A DNA stretch of 5,060 bases, from contig DYLE01000175.1 of NCBI GenBank assembly GCA_020722245.1, positions 1 to 5,060 on the forward strand, written 5' to 3'. Each line of letters begins with the position of its first letter. Position 1 is the first letter of the stretch. Both the position numbers and the translations under genes were made by a program. This DNA is from Desulfonema limicola. Lineage in GTDB: Bacteria > Desulfobacterota > Desulfobacteria > Desulfobacterales > Desulfosalsimonadaceae. Below are positions 1-5,059 of the stretch, in pieces. The notes beneath the pieces are model-generated. The model did not search any database and was not told the origin of the DNA. It saw only the letters and a program-made list of their open reading frames with translations.

Positions 1-318
1 GACAAGCAGTAACCCAAGCATCAGCACCCAGCCCACCGGTGATGACCGTCTTTTTGGGGGTGGTTTTTGTTTCTGAACAGGCGGCGATTTGGCTTCTGCT
101 TTTTGCCTTTTCGCAGTTTCAGGCTTTGGCTGGGTTTTGGCCTCCACCTGCCGCTGTTTTTCCGGTATATCTGAAAGACAGTTTAAGGCCGCTGAAAATT
201 CACCGGCACTCGCATACCGCCGGTCCGGCTGGTTGGCCAAGGCCTGCTTCACCACCCCGTCAACTGCCGAAGGCAGATCCTTGATCAAAACGGACGGCAG
301 ATCAAACATGCCGTAAGG
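1..318 (-). pseudogene. C-terminal part of the same kinase gene in a shifted frame, partial at the window edge
   Basis: Reading the minus strand with codons ending at positions 318-316, 315-313 and on to 3-1 gives 106 codons with no stop. The translation begins PYGMFDLPSVLIKDLP, continues with VVKQALANQPDRRYASAGEF, and then enters a Pro/Lys/Gln/Glu-rich linker. It ends in a hydrophobic run, PVGWVLMLGLLLV, which looks like the start of a transmembrane helix. This is what the kinase lacks after LLTGEI: the substrate-lobe helices, the conserved Arg of the D-R-R-Y segment, then the juxtamembrane linker and helix typical of membrane-anchored PknB-like kinases. The two frames join if one base, most simply a C in the CC at 317-318 (minus-strand reading), is missing. 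No ribosome site or start supports independent expression. The gene continues beyond position 1, so any extracytoplasmic domain is out of view. A sequencing or assembly error is as likely as a real mutation. Confidence 0.85.
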
Positions 319-1103
319 ATCTCTCCGGTGAGCAGCTCATAGAGGATCACCCCCACCGCGAACAGGTCGCTTCTGGCATCGATGTCGCTCTTTCCAGAAA
401 GCTGCTCGGGCGACATGTAGTAGGCCGTGCCCATGGCAAGTGCCGACGAGGTCAGACGCGACGGGCTCATGATCCGGGCCAGGCCGAAGTCCACCACCTT
501 GACGTCGATTTCCGGAAAGTCCCCGCTGACGATGATGTTTTCCGGCTTTAAATCCCGGTGAATGACCTTTTTGGAATGGGCGTGTGTTAAGGCCGACAGA
601 ATCGGCTGGATGACAGCGGCGGCTTCCTCCAGGGAAAAGACCCGGCCCTGCTCAAACCGCTCCACCATGATCTCCCGCAGGCTTCTGCCGGGCAGGTATT
701 CCATGGTGAAAAAATGCAGCCCCTGGAATTCATCCAGATGAAACACCTTGATGATGCGCTGATGGGTCAAGGACTGGGCCGCCAGCACCTCCCGGGCAAA
801 CCGCTGCCGGATCTCGGGGGCGTCCACAAGGGAGGGTGAGATCACCTTGAGGGCCACCTCCTGGTTTTCAAGCTTTTCATCGGCAGCCAGATACACCGCG
901 CCCATGCCGCCCCGGCCCAGCAGGCGTTTTACGACGTACCGGCCGGCGATGATATCCCCTTGAGTAAATTCTGAAAAAACAGGGGCCGCCGCCACCTTCG
1001 TCTTGCCGCTCAGACCGGCCCGCGAGGGTTGAAGCGGGGTGTTACAAAAACTGCAAACCTTTGCGCTGTCGGGATTCTCCGTGTTGCATGTCGGGCATTT
1101 CAT
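285..1103 (-). CDS. Ser/Thr protein kinase with N-terminal zinc ribbon, frame-truncated in the C-lobe
   Basis: Bacterial Hanks-type (PknB-like) kinase that would transfer phosphate from ATP to Ser/Thr of protein targets. The first 25 residues form a zinc ribbon (C3-x2-C6 ... C17-x2-C20), followed by a short linker and the kinase domain from about residue 54. Visible motifs are the glycine loop GRGGMGAVY (63-71), ATP-binding Lys86 in VALKV, Glu105 as the likely helix-C partner, HRDLKPEN (182-189, catalytic Asp184), DFG (205-207), SPE (231-233) and the Asp246 region before VGVILYELLTG. All catalytic residues are present. After Glu261-Ile262 the frame runs into ten unrelated residues and a TGA, although the expected C-lobe continues in another frame (separate entry). 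The ATG is supported by the ribbon starting at residue 3; the ribosome site is weak (TGAGG about 11 bases upstream). The gene is divergent from the sigma factor gene, and the phosphatase at 2706 is its likely opponent. Kinase identity is very secure; activity of the truncated product is doubtful. Confidence 0.93.
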   Translation of the reverse strand: MKCPTCNTENPDSAKVCSFCNTPLQPSRAGLSGKTKVAAAPVFSEFTQGDIIAGRYVVKRLLGRGGMGAVYLAADEKLENQEVALKVISPSLVDAPEIRQRFAREVLAAQSLTHQRIIKVFHLDEFQGLHFFTMEYLPGRSLREIMVERFEQGRVFSLEEAAAVIQPILSALTHAHSKKVIHRDLKPENIIVSGDFPEIDVKVVDFGLARIMSPSRLTSSALAMGTAYYMSPEQLSGKSDIDARSDLFAVGVILYELLTGEILTACLICRPF

Positions 1104-1129
1104 AATTTGATGGCCTCATGGGGGTTGGG

Positions 1130-1145
1130 TTTAATGGAAAAATGT
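1130..1145 (-). repeat. 16-bp element upstream of the kinase, inverted copy of 4838-4853
   Basis: On the minus strand this reads ACATTTTTCCATTAAA and ends 26 bases before the kinase start codon. The same 16 bases occur on the plus strand just after the SEDS gene. CTCAAAT lies nearby in both: one base away at this copy, 14 bases away at the downstream copy. Confidence 0.6.
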
Positions 1146-1214
1146 ACTCAAATTCCTAAACAAATGCCAGATTTTTTTGGCCATACCGGCTAGGGGAAAA
1201 ATCTTTTAAACTTA

Positions 1215-1230
1215 TTTAATAATTATTAAA
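1215..1230. promoter_or_regulatory. Perfect 16-bp palindrome, candidate operator
   Basis: TTTAATAATTATTAAA reads identically on both strands and sits near the middle of the divergent intergenic region, about 64 bp before the sigma-factor start. It overlaps the second of two TTAAACTT copies that are spaced exactly 20 bp apart, roughly two helical turns. A dimeric regulator could bind here and control both directions. It is made only of A and T, so chance occurrence in AT-rich DNA is possible. Confidence 0.35.
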
Positions 1231-1293
1231 CTTTTGGTATAGTTTTTTATTCTTTCATCGTCATACTATACAGACAAAGGCGCCGAAGCGGTT

Positions 1294-1878
1294 ATGGATG
1301 CCGAAGACCTATACAAAAGATGTCTTCACATGGATGACGAAGCCTGGGGGTATGTATATGCCTATGTGCTTCACATTTCCAGATGGCCGCGCTGGGGGTT
1401 GAGGGAGAGCCCGGAGGACATGGCCCAATCGATTGTGCTGTTTTTGATTGAAAGAGGCATTCACGAGGTCCGGCAGCCCGAGGCATTTTTATCGTTTGTC
1501 AAAATCGTTGCGAAAAGAAAAATATTAGACAGTTTCAAAAAGAAAAAAATCGCGGTAAAAGAATTCAACCCAGAAATGGACCCTACGCACAAAAAAGCCT
1601 CTGGAACCAACCCGTCCCCGATAGACCCGGCAAACCCGGATGATGCGATCAGCCCTGAGTTTATCAAAATCGTCACCCGGGCGCTGGCTCACCTGCCGGA
1701 ATACTGCCGTCAGGTGGTGCCTTTTTATTTTAAATACAAGCTGGGCATCATCGAAACCTTTAATGAACTGGCCGAGACGTTGGGCAGCCCGCCGGGGACC
1801 GTATCCGCCCAGATCACCCGCTGCCTGAGGAAATTAGCCGAAGACCCTGACTTAAAAGACTACCACCGGGAGGACTGA
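1294..1878 (+). CDS. Sigma-70 family (ECF-like) RNA polymerase sigma factor
   Basis: A 194-residue protein with the two-domain plan of an ECF-type sigma factor, which would direct RNA polymerase to a specific promoter set. Residues about 8-84 look like sigma region 2: an acidic PEDMAQSIVLFLIERG helix (40-55), then EAFLSFVKIVAKRKILDSFKK (63-83), which corresponds to the core-binding and -10 recognition helices and ends in a strongly basic patch (KKKK 82-85). A polar linker (85-119) follows. Region 4 (about 120-183) starts with ALAHLPEYCRQVVPFYF and carries a helix-turn-helix, ETFNELAETLGSPPGTVSAQ, that would contact the -35 element. Length is normal for an ECF factor. The ATG at 1294 has only a distant AAAGG (1276-1280); Met13 is an alternative start, but residues before it fit the domain. 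Its stop lies one base before the TTG start of the anti-sigma-like gene, implying a co-translated pair. Subfamily not assigned. Confidence 0.85.
   Translation: MDAEDLYKRCLHMDDEAWGYVYAYVLHISRWPRWGLRESPEDMAQSIVLFLIERGIHEVRQPEAFLSFVKIVAKRKILDSFKKKKIAVKEFNPEMDPTHKKASGTNPSPIDPANPDDAISPEFIKIVTRALAHLPEYCRQVVPFYFKYKLGIIETFNELAETLGSPPGTVSAQITRCLRKLAEDPDLKDYHRED
1868..1874 (+). promoter_or_regulatory. Strong ribosome binding site that fixes a TTG start
   Basis: GGGAGGA lies 5 bases before the TTG at 1880 and inside the last codons of the sigma-factor gene. It is the best Shine-Dalgarno match in the operon. It supports the non-ATG start of the next gene, whose Cys4 would be lost from any later start. 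Confidence 0.75.
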
Positions 1879-1879
1879 G

Positions 1880-2482
1880 TTGATCAACTGCCAGGACATC
1901 GATCTTATCCAATATATTGAGCATCACGAAATCACACCCGAGGTGCGCGACCACATCAACCACTGCGACGCCTGCAAGCAGGCCATCGCGGGCCTTCGGC
2001 GGACGATCCATGCATTGACGCCCTATTTTCAGGCGGCGTACACCCGGGACTGCCCGCATCTTGAGCACATCACCGACCAGATGCTCGCCGCAGGGACCCT
2101 CTCGGATCCGGCATTGGCGCAGCATGTACAGACCTGCCCGGTCTGCTCGCACGCCTATCTTCTGCTTGCGGATTTCGATCAAACCTTTAAGGACCCCTTG
2201 ATTTCCAGCGCGCCCCCTTTACCGGAAAGCCTTCGAAAAACGATCCGCTCCAAGCAGGTCGCCTCAAGGACCACACACGCCCTGGAAAAACTCCTGGACA
2301 AAAAATCAAAAACAAAAGAATGGATTCAGGGCGTGGTTGAAAGGGCCCTGAATGGCGCCCAACCCCAGGCCGCACCGGCCGCGCGAGAGGACCTCACCGA
2401 CGGCCAGGACGAGGTTGAAAAAAAACAAAAACCCCCAAGAAAACCCAATGGCAAAACCGATGACCCTCAATCGCAGAAATAA
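1880..2482 (+). CDS. Putative soluble anti-sigma factor with two zinc-binding (ZAS/zf-HC2-like) motifs
   Basis: A 200-residue protein encoded directly after the sigma gene (1-base gap), translated from TTG behind a strong ribosome site. It carries two copies of the H-x3-C-x2-C signature of zinc anti-sigma domains: H25/C29/C32 with upstream C4, and H82/C86/C89 with upstream C58. Such domains in the RsrA/ChrR class clamp a sigma factor, and some release it on oxidation or loss of zinc. No transmembrane segment is visible, unlike many anti-sigma factors, so it should be cytoplasmic. Residues 100-158 are charged and probably helical; 159-200 are Pro/Lys/Gln/Asp-rich and probably disordered. The tail could carry sites for the neighbouring kinase, but that is inference. 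Adjacency to the sigma gene and the zinc signatures make anti-sigma the best call; direct binding is not shown by sequence. Confidence 0.72.
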   Translation: MINCQDIDLIQYIEHHEITPEVRDHINHCDACKQAIAGLRRTIHALTPYFQAAYTRDCPHLEHITDQMLAAGTLSDPALAQHVQTCPVCSHAYLLLADFDQTFKDPLISSAPPLPESLRKTIRSKQVASRTTHALEKLLDKKSKTKEWIQGVVERALNGAQPQAAPAAREDLTDGQDEVEKKQKPPRKPNGKTDDPQSQK

Positions 2483-2693
2483 ATGGATTCTTGTGGGTGC
2501 GGCGGCACTGATCCTCTGGTGGATCGACGTGCAAACCATCCCGGCGCCTTCATTATGGAAGGCGTTTCTCATATCCCTGAGCCATATTTACGTATTGATC
2601 CTGGCAGCCGGCGTTATTGCGCTGTTTTTGGAAGGCCGCCGGCCAGCCAGACCCAGGGCGGCTCAACCACCCAACAGACTTAAAGGAATGTGA
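2448..2693 (+). CDS. Small two-helix membrane protein of unknown function
   Basis: The frame encodes an 81-residue protein (from ATG 2448) or 77 residues (from ATG 2460). It begins with a short basic N-terminus (TLNRRNK) and has two hydrophobic helices: WILVGAAALILWWI, then a longer one including HIYVLILAAGVIALFLEG. A basic, proline-rich tail follows (GRRPARPRAAQPPNRLKGM). This predicts a small inner-membrane hairpin protein. It overlaps the end of the anti-sigma-like gene by 35 or 23 bases, so translation is probably coupled; neither start has a clear ribosome site. An upstream in-frame ATG at 2352 would add a low-complexity stretch lying wholly inside the previous gene, which I consider unlikely. 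I recognise no family. Given its place between the anti-sigma-like protein and the phosphatase it may anchor or tune one of them, but this is a guess. Confidence 0.62.
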   Translation: MAKPMTLNRRNKWILVGAAALILWWIDVQTIPAPSLWKAFLISLSHIYVLILAAGVIALFLEGRRPARPRAAQPPNRLKGM

Positions 2694-2705
2694 TCATTTT
2701 ATTCA

Positions 2706-3461
2706 ATGAACGTCGCATACCGCACACACCCCGGCAAGCTAAGAGATGAAAATCAGGACACGGTCCTGGCCGATGAGGACCTCGGCCTGTTTATCGTCGC
2801 AGACGGCATGGGCGGGCACCAGTTCGGCGCCCGGGCCAGCCGGATGGCGGTGGACCGGATCCAGCAGCACCTTGCGCAGCAGGACCGGTGGACGGGCGAG
2901 ATAACGGATCAGGTGCTGGCCGAACAAAAACGCCACCTGACCGACGCCTTTCTCATCGCCCATCATGCGATCCTCGATTTTGCCAGAGAAAACGCAGGGG
3001 GCAACATCATCGGCACCACCTGCACGGCCGTTCGAATGATGCATCATCGGGCGGTCGTATGTCATATCGGGGACAGCGGACTCTATCGTTACACCAATGA
3101 CGCCCTGACCCGATTAACCCAAGAGCATACCCTGGTCCAGGAGCTCGTGGATATCGGCCGGTTAACCCCGGACCAGGCCCTTGAAAGCCCGTACGCCAAC
3201 ATCCTGGTCCGGGTCCTGGGCGTGGAAGAAAAATGCACTCCGGATACCCTTGATTTTGCGCTGTCTGCCGGGGATGTACTGCTCATCTGCTCGGACGGGC
3301 TGTCCAAGGTGGCCGATGTTCAAGAACTGGAAAAAATTCTCAAGGAAGCGCATCCAACCGCCATCGAACAGGCAGCGGACCAGATGCTGGACCTGGCGCT
3401 ATCCCGGGGCGGCCCCGACAACATCAGCCTGATCCTGATCCATTACGCGCCAAGCCCTTAG
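2706..3461 (+). CDS. PP2C-type (Stp/PrpC-like) Ser/Thr protein phosphatase
   Basis: A 251-residue metal-dependent phosphatase that removes phosphate from Ser/Thr, expected to reverse the divergent kinase. It is a stand-alone catalytic domain of usual bacterial length. Motifs in order: RDENQD (13-18), VADGMGGH (31-38, metal-binding Asp33 and Gly34), GTTCTAV (103-109), HIGDSGLYRY (120-129), LTQEHTLVQELVDIG (137-151), SPYANILVRVLG (161-172), LLICSDGL (192-199, metal-binding Asp197) and GGPDNISLIL (235-244, metal-binding Asp238). The usual Arg after GDS is Gly125 here; otherwise the active site is intact. No signal peptide or membrane helix, so it is cytosolic. An in-frame TGA at 2691 rules out an earlier start; the only purine-rich site, AAGGA at 2683-2687, is 18 bases away, so translation probably depends on coupling to the gene before. 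Family call very secure; the kinase as partner is inferred from context. Confidence 0.95.
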   Translation: MNVAYRTHPGKLRDENQDTVLADEDLGLFIVADGMGGHQFGARASRMAVDRIQQHLAQQDRWTGEITDQVLAEQKRHLTDAFLIAHHAILDFARENAGGNIIGTTCTAVRMMHHRAVVCHIGDSGLYRYTNDALTRLTQEHTLVQELVDIGRLTPDQALESPYANILVRVLGVEEKCTPDTLDFALSAGDVLLICSDGLSKVADVQELEKILKEAHPTAIEQAADQMLDLALSRGGPDNISLILIHYAPSP

Positions 3462-3464
3462 ATA

Positions 3465-4835
3465 ATGCGATCAGAGCGCAACATGGATACAGGTAAAAAG
3501 CATCTCGTCATCGGGCTGGTCTTTCTCTCCCTGGTGCTTCTTGCCGGAACCGGGCTTGCGCTTTTGTCCAAAAAAGCCATCCTGCCCCCGCGCGCCTTTC
3601 TTCTTATTCCAGGGCTTGAGAGCCGGCCCGTGCTCGCCATCTGGGCGGCTGTCATCTGCCTGCTGCTTCTCATCGCGGGGGTTGTCTATTTGATTCAGCG
3701 GGTCGCACCGGCTGTGGACATGACCCTGTTGGCCGCGGCCCTCCTGCTGGCGGAAATCGGGTTTATCATTCTCCTGCGCCTGTCCCCGGACCTTTCAGCC
3801 CAAACCGGCAAAGGGGCGTTTGCGGTGCTTGCCTGGCGCCAGTACAACTTTCTGGTGGTATCGCTGATCGGTATGGTCCTGGTGATCCGGTTTCTGACCG
3901 AATCCCTGGTCGCAATTCTGGCGCGCAGGATTTATATCTACGCGGTTTTGGCAATGCTGCTGGTTATCTTCACGGGGATGTTCGGCACCGAGATCCACGG
4001 CCGTAAACTCTGGATTTGCATCGGACCCATGACCTTTCAGACGGTGGAGGTGGTGAAACTGCTGGCGGTACTGTTTGCCGCCGGCTATTTTACAGACCGC
4101 CGGGCCTACATGAAAACGGAATACGGCGATAGGCCGCTTCGCTTCTCCCATCCCCATGTGATCGGGCCGTTTGCGGTGACGGCCCTGTTTTTAATCCTTC
4201 CCATCGTCTTTCAAAAAGACCTGGGGCCGGCGCTGCTGCTGAGTCTTTTGATGCTGCTGATGTATTTTTTAAGCGGCGGCGGAAAGGCCATCACCCTATT
4301 CGGCGTTTTGCTTATCATCGGCGCCGGTTACCTGGCCTATTTTCTTCAATGGCCGTCGATCGTCAAAACCCGGTTCGACATGTGGCTGGATCCGTTTCAC
4401 CACTCAGAGGCGCTTTCCCGGGCCATGTGGGCCATTGCATCCGGGGGGTGGTTTGGTACAGGCCTGGGTGAAGGCATGGGTTATACGATTCCGGTGGTGC
4501 AGTCGGATTTTAACTTTATTGTGATTTGTGAAGAGTTCGGGTTCATCGGCGGCTGTATCGTGATCGGCCTTTATGGGATCATTCTCTGGCGGGGGTTTGA
4601 CATCGCCCGCAATCAAGACAATGTTTACAAAATGCTGCTTGCCGGCGGCCTGACCGGATTGCTGGGGATTCAGACGATACTTATTATCTGCGGAAACATC
4701 GGCCTCCTGCCCTTGACCGGGGTCACCCTGCCGCTGGTCAGTTATGGTGGAAGTTCGTTATTGGTAAGCTTTGCGATTGTCGGGATTCTGTTGAAACTTT
4801 CACCCTGTGAAATACGATTTGAGCCGATTCTTTAA
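3465..4835 (+). CDS. SEDS-family (FtsW/RodA/SpoVE) peptidoglycan glycosyltransferase
   Basis: A 456-residue inner-membrane protein with about 12 hydrophobic segments (for example 13-35, 56-77, 85-106, 127-144, 154-174, 231-249, 254-271, 275-294, 352-375, 392-418, 430-445). SEDS proteins polymerise lipid II into glycan strands, normally with a class B penicillin-binding protein. Family landmarks are G179-x3-W183 ... Q192-x2-E195-x2-K198 (the RWI..G...QP.E..K block), QKDLGPALLL with Asp252, and IPVVQSDFNFIV with Asp348, the position matching the catalytic aspartate of FtsW/RodA. The C-terminal LVSYGGSSLL block is at 425-434. Length and extra N-terminal helices recall actinobacterial RodA rather than the shorter E. 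coli proteins. The start is 3 bases after the phosphatase stop, with no clear ribosome site; Met7 (3483) is an alternative. No penicillin-binding protein follows in the window. FtsW versus RodA role cannot be decided. Confidence 0.92.
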   Translation: MRSERNMDTGKKHLVIGLVFLSLVLLAGTGLALLSKKAILPPRAFLLIPGLESRPVLAIWAAVICLLLLIAGVVYLIQRVAPAVDMTLLAAALLLAEIGFIILLRLSPDLSAQTGKGAFAVLAWRQYNFLVVSLIGMVLVIRFLTESLVAILARRIYIYAVLAMLLVIFTGMFGTEIHGRKLWICIGPMTFQTVEVVKLLAVLFAAGYFTDRRAYMKTEYGDRPLRFSHPHVIGPFAVTALFLILPIVFQKDLGPALLLSLLMLLMYFLSGGGKAITLFGVLLIIGAGYLAYFLQWPSIVKTRFDMWLDPFHHSEALSRAMWAIASGGWFGTGLGEGMGYTIPVVQSDFNFIVICEEFGFIGGCIVIGLYGIILWRGFDIARNQDNVYKMLLAGGLTGLLGIQTILIICGNIGLLPLTGVTLPLVSYGGSSLLVSFAIVGILLKLSPCEIRFEPIL

Positions 4836-4891
4836 AAACATTTTTCCATTAAAAAACACACCCCTTTTTGTGTTGCTCAAATCGTGATTTC
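4809..4891. repeat. Long imperfect inverted repeat spanning the end of the SEDS gene
   Basis: GAAATACGATTTGAGC (4809-4824) pairs with GCTCAAATCGTGATTTC (4875-4891) along its whole length with one bulged base, enclosing about 50 bases. A second small stem, AACACA (4855-4860) with TGTGTT (4869-4874), stacks directly inside the right arm. In RNA this would form a stem closing over the stop codon. No T-run follows, so it is not a canonical intrinsic terminator, though it could stabilise the 3' end or help stop transcription. Confidence 0.55.
4838..4853 (+). repeat. 16-bp element downstream of the SEDS gene, inverted copy of 1130-1145
   Basis: ACATTTTTCCATTAAA begins three bases after the SEDS stop codon and lies in the loop of the long inverted repeat. 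It matches the kinase upstream copy exactly and in opposite orientation, so the pair brackets the five-gene operon. Confidence 0.6.
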
Positions 4892-4927
4892 AAATTCTTT
4901 GTGTATCCCACGTCATGTTGACCATCC

Positions 4928-4955
4928 TTTTCACTGTATAAAATATAACTATAAT
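4928..4955 (+). promoter_or_regulatory. Possible sigma-70 promoter directed to the right edge
   Basis: A perfect -10 hexamer TATAAT (4950-4955) is preceded at 16 bases by TTTTCA (4928-4933), a 4-of-6 match to the -35 consensus. A better -35-like TTGACC at 4918-4923 is too far away (26 bases) for TATAAT and has only AAATAT at 17 bases. The AT-rich setting makes false positives likely. If real, it would transcribe the repeat hairpins and a gene outside the window. Confidence 0.3.
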
Positions 4956-4985
4956 GCATCGGCCAAGCTTTTTAAATTTGAAATT

Positions 4986-5026
4986 ATTTCACAGGGCAAT
5001 TCTGACGCAGCGCGATTTCACAGGGC
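4986..5026. repeat. Two 12-bp direct repeats ATTTCACAGGGC
   Basis: The identical dodecamer occurs at 4986-4997 and 5015-5026, 29 bp apart start to start. The same core in inverted form is at 4803-4813, at the end of the SEDS gene, and a one-base-shorter inverted form is at 5031-5040. Two direct copies with one spacer are not a CRISPR array. Confidence 0.6.
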
Positions 5027-5040
5027 CTGCCCCGTGAAAT
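5015..5040. repeat. Hairpin ATTTCAC-A-GGG / CCC-GTGAAAT
   Basis: ATTTCAC (5015-5021) pairs with GTGAAAT (5034-5040), and GGG (5023-5025) with CCC (5031-5033), leaving one bulged A and a five-base loop. No T-run follows, so it looks like a repetitive palindromic unit rather than a terminator. Confidence 0.55.
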
Positions 5041-5059
5041 AAGAATGCGAAGCATTCTT
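5041..5059. repeat. Perfect 8-bp hairpin AAGAATGC-GAA-GCATTCTT
   Basis: AAGAATGC (5041-5048) and GCATTCTT (5052-5059) are exact reverse complements with a GAA triloop, directly abutting the previous hairpin. Only CTTC closes the window, so the start of a terminator T-run or further repeat units cannot be judged. REP-like repeat is my best reading. Confidence 0.55.

Larger units (their letters stand above)
1104..1293. promoter_or_regulatory. Divergent intergenic region between the kinase and the sigma-factor operon
   Basis: This 190-bp AT-rich gap must hold promoters for both the leftward kinase gene and the rightward operon. I see no strong consensus sigma-70 promoter. The best -10-like hexamers on the plus strand are TATAGT at 1238-1243 and TACTAT at 1264-1269, neither with a good -35 at 16-18 bp. 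The region also contains a palindrome (1215-1230), two TTAAACTT direct repeats (1206-1213 and 1226-1233) and a 16-bp element shared with the downstream end of the operon (1130-1145). Use of a non-housekeeping promoter, perhaps one recognised by the locus's own sigma factor, would fit but is inference. Confidence 0.5.
4803..4996. repeat. 194-bp segment bounded by 12-bp inverted repeats, possible small non-autonomous element
   Basis: CCCTGTGAAATA at 4803-4814, inside the last codons of the SEDS gene, is repeated as its exact reverse complement TATTTCACAGGG at 4985-4996. The interior is AT-rich, contains no credible gene and holds further inverted repeats. A CA dinucleotide flanks both outer ends, too short to count as a firm target duplication. 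This would fit a miniature element or dispersed repeat that has replaced the natural 3' end of the SEDS gene, but a mobile origin is inference. Further copies of the motif at 5015-5025 and 5034-5040 suggest a repeat family rather than one clean element. Confidence 0.4.

Noticed and set aside
39..316. Short plus-strand reading frames at 39-284 and 89-316
   Set aside because: They lie opposite the shifted kinase C-terminus, whose minus-strand translation matches the expected kinase lobe and linker; the plus-strand peptides look random.
310..325. Programmed -1 ribosomal frameshift in the kinase gene
   Set aside because: No slippery heptamer (X XXY YYZ type) is present around gagatccttacggc and no clear downstream pseudoknot was seen; a lost base is simpler.
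1175..1200. Sigma-54 promoter around ttggccataccggc
   Set aside because: GG and GC are separated by 8 bases, not the 10 required between the -24 and -12 elements.
2352..2447. Upstream ATG extending the small membrane protein by 32 residues
   Set aside because: The added part is low-complexity Pro/Arg/Lys-rich and entirely overlaps the anti-sigma-like gene in another frame; starts at 2448 or 2460 fit the hydrophobic protein better.
2306..2572. Minus-strand frame encoding a partly hydrophobic peptide
   Set aside because: It is antisense to the anti-sigma tail and the small membrane gene, and its hydrophobic run mirrors A/T-rich lysine codons of the plus strand.
4855..4874. Intrinsic terminator after the SEDS gene
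   Set aside because: The AACACA/TGTGTT stem is short and AU-rich, and no T-run follows it.
4986..5026. CRISPR-like direct repeats
   Set aside because: Only two 12-bp copies with a 17-bp gap, the unit also occurs inverted, and no cas gene is present.
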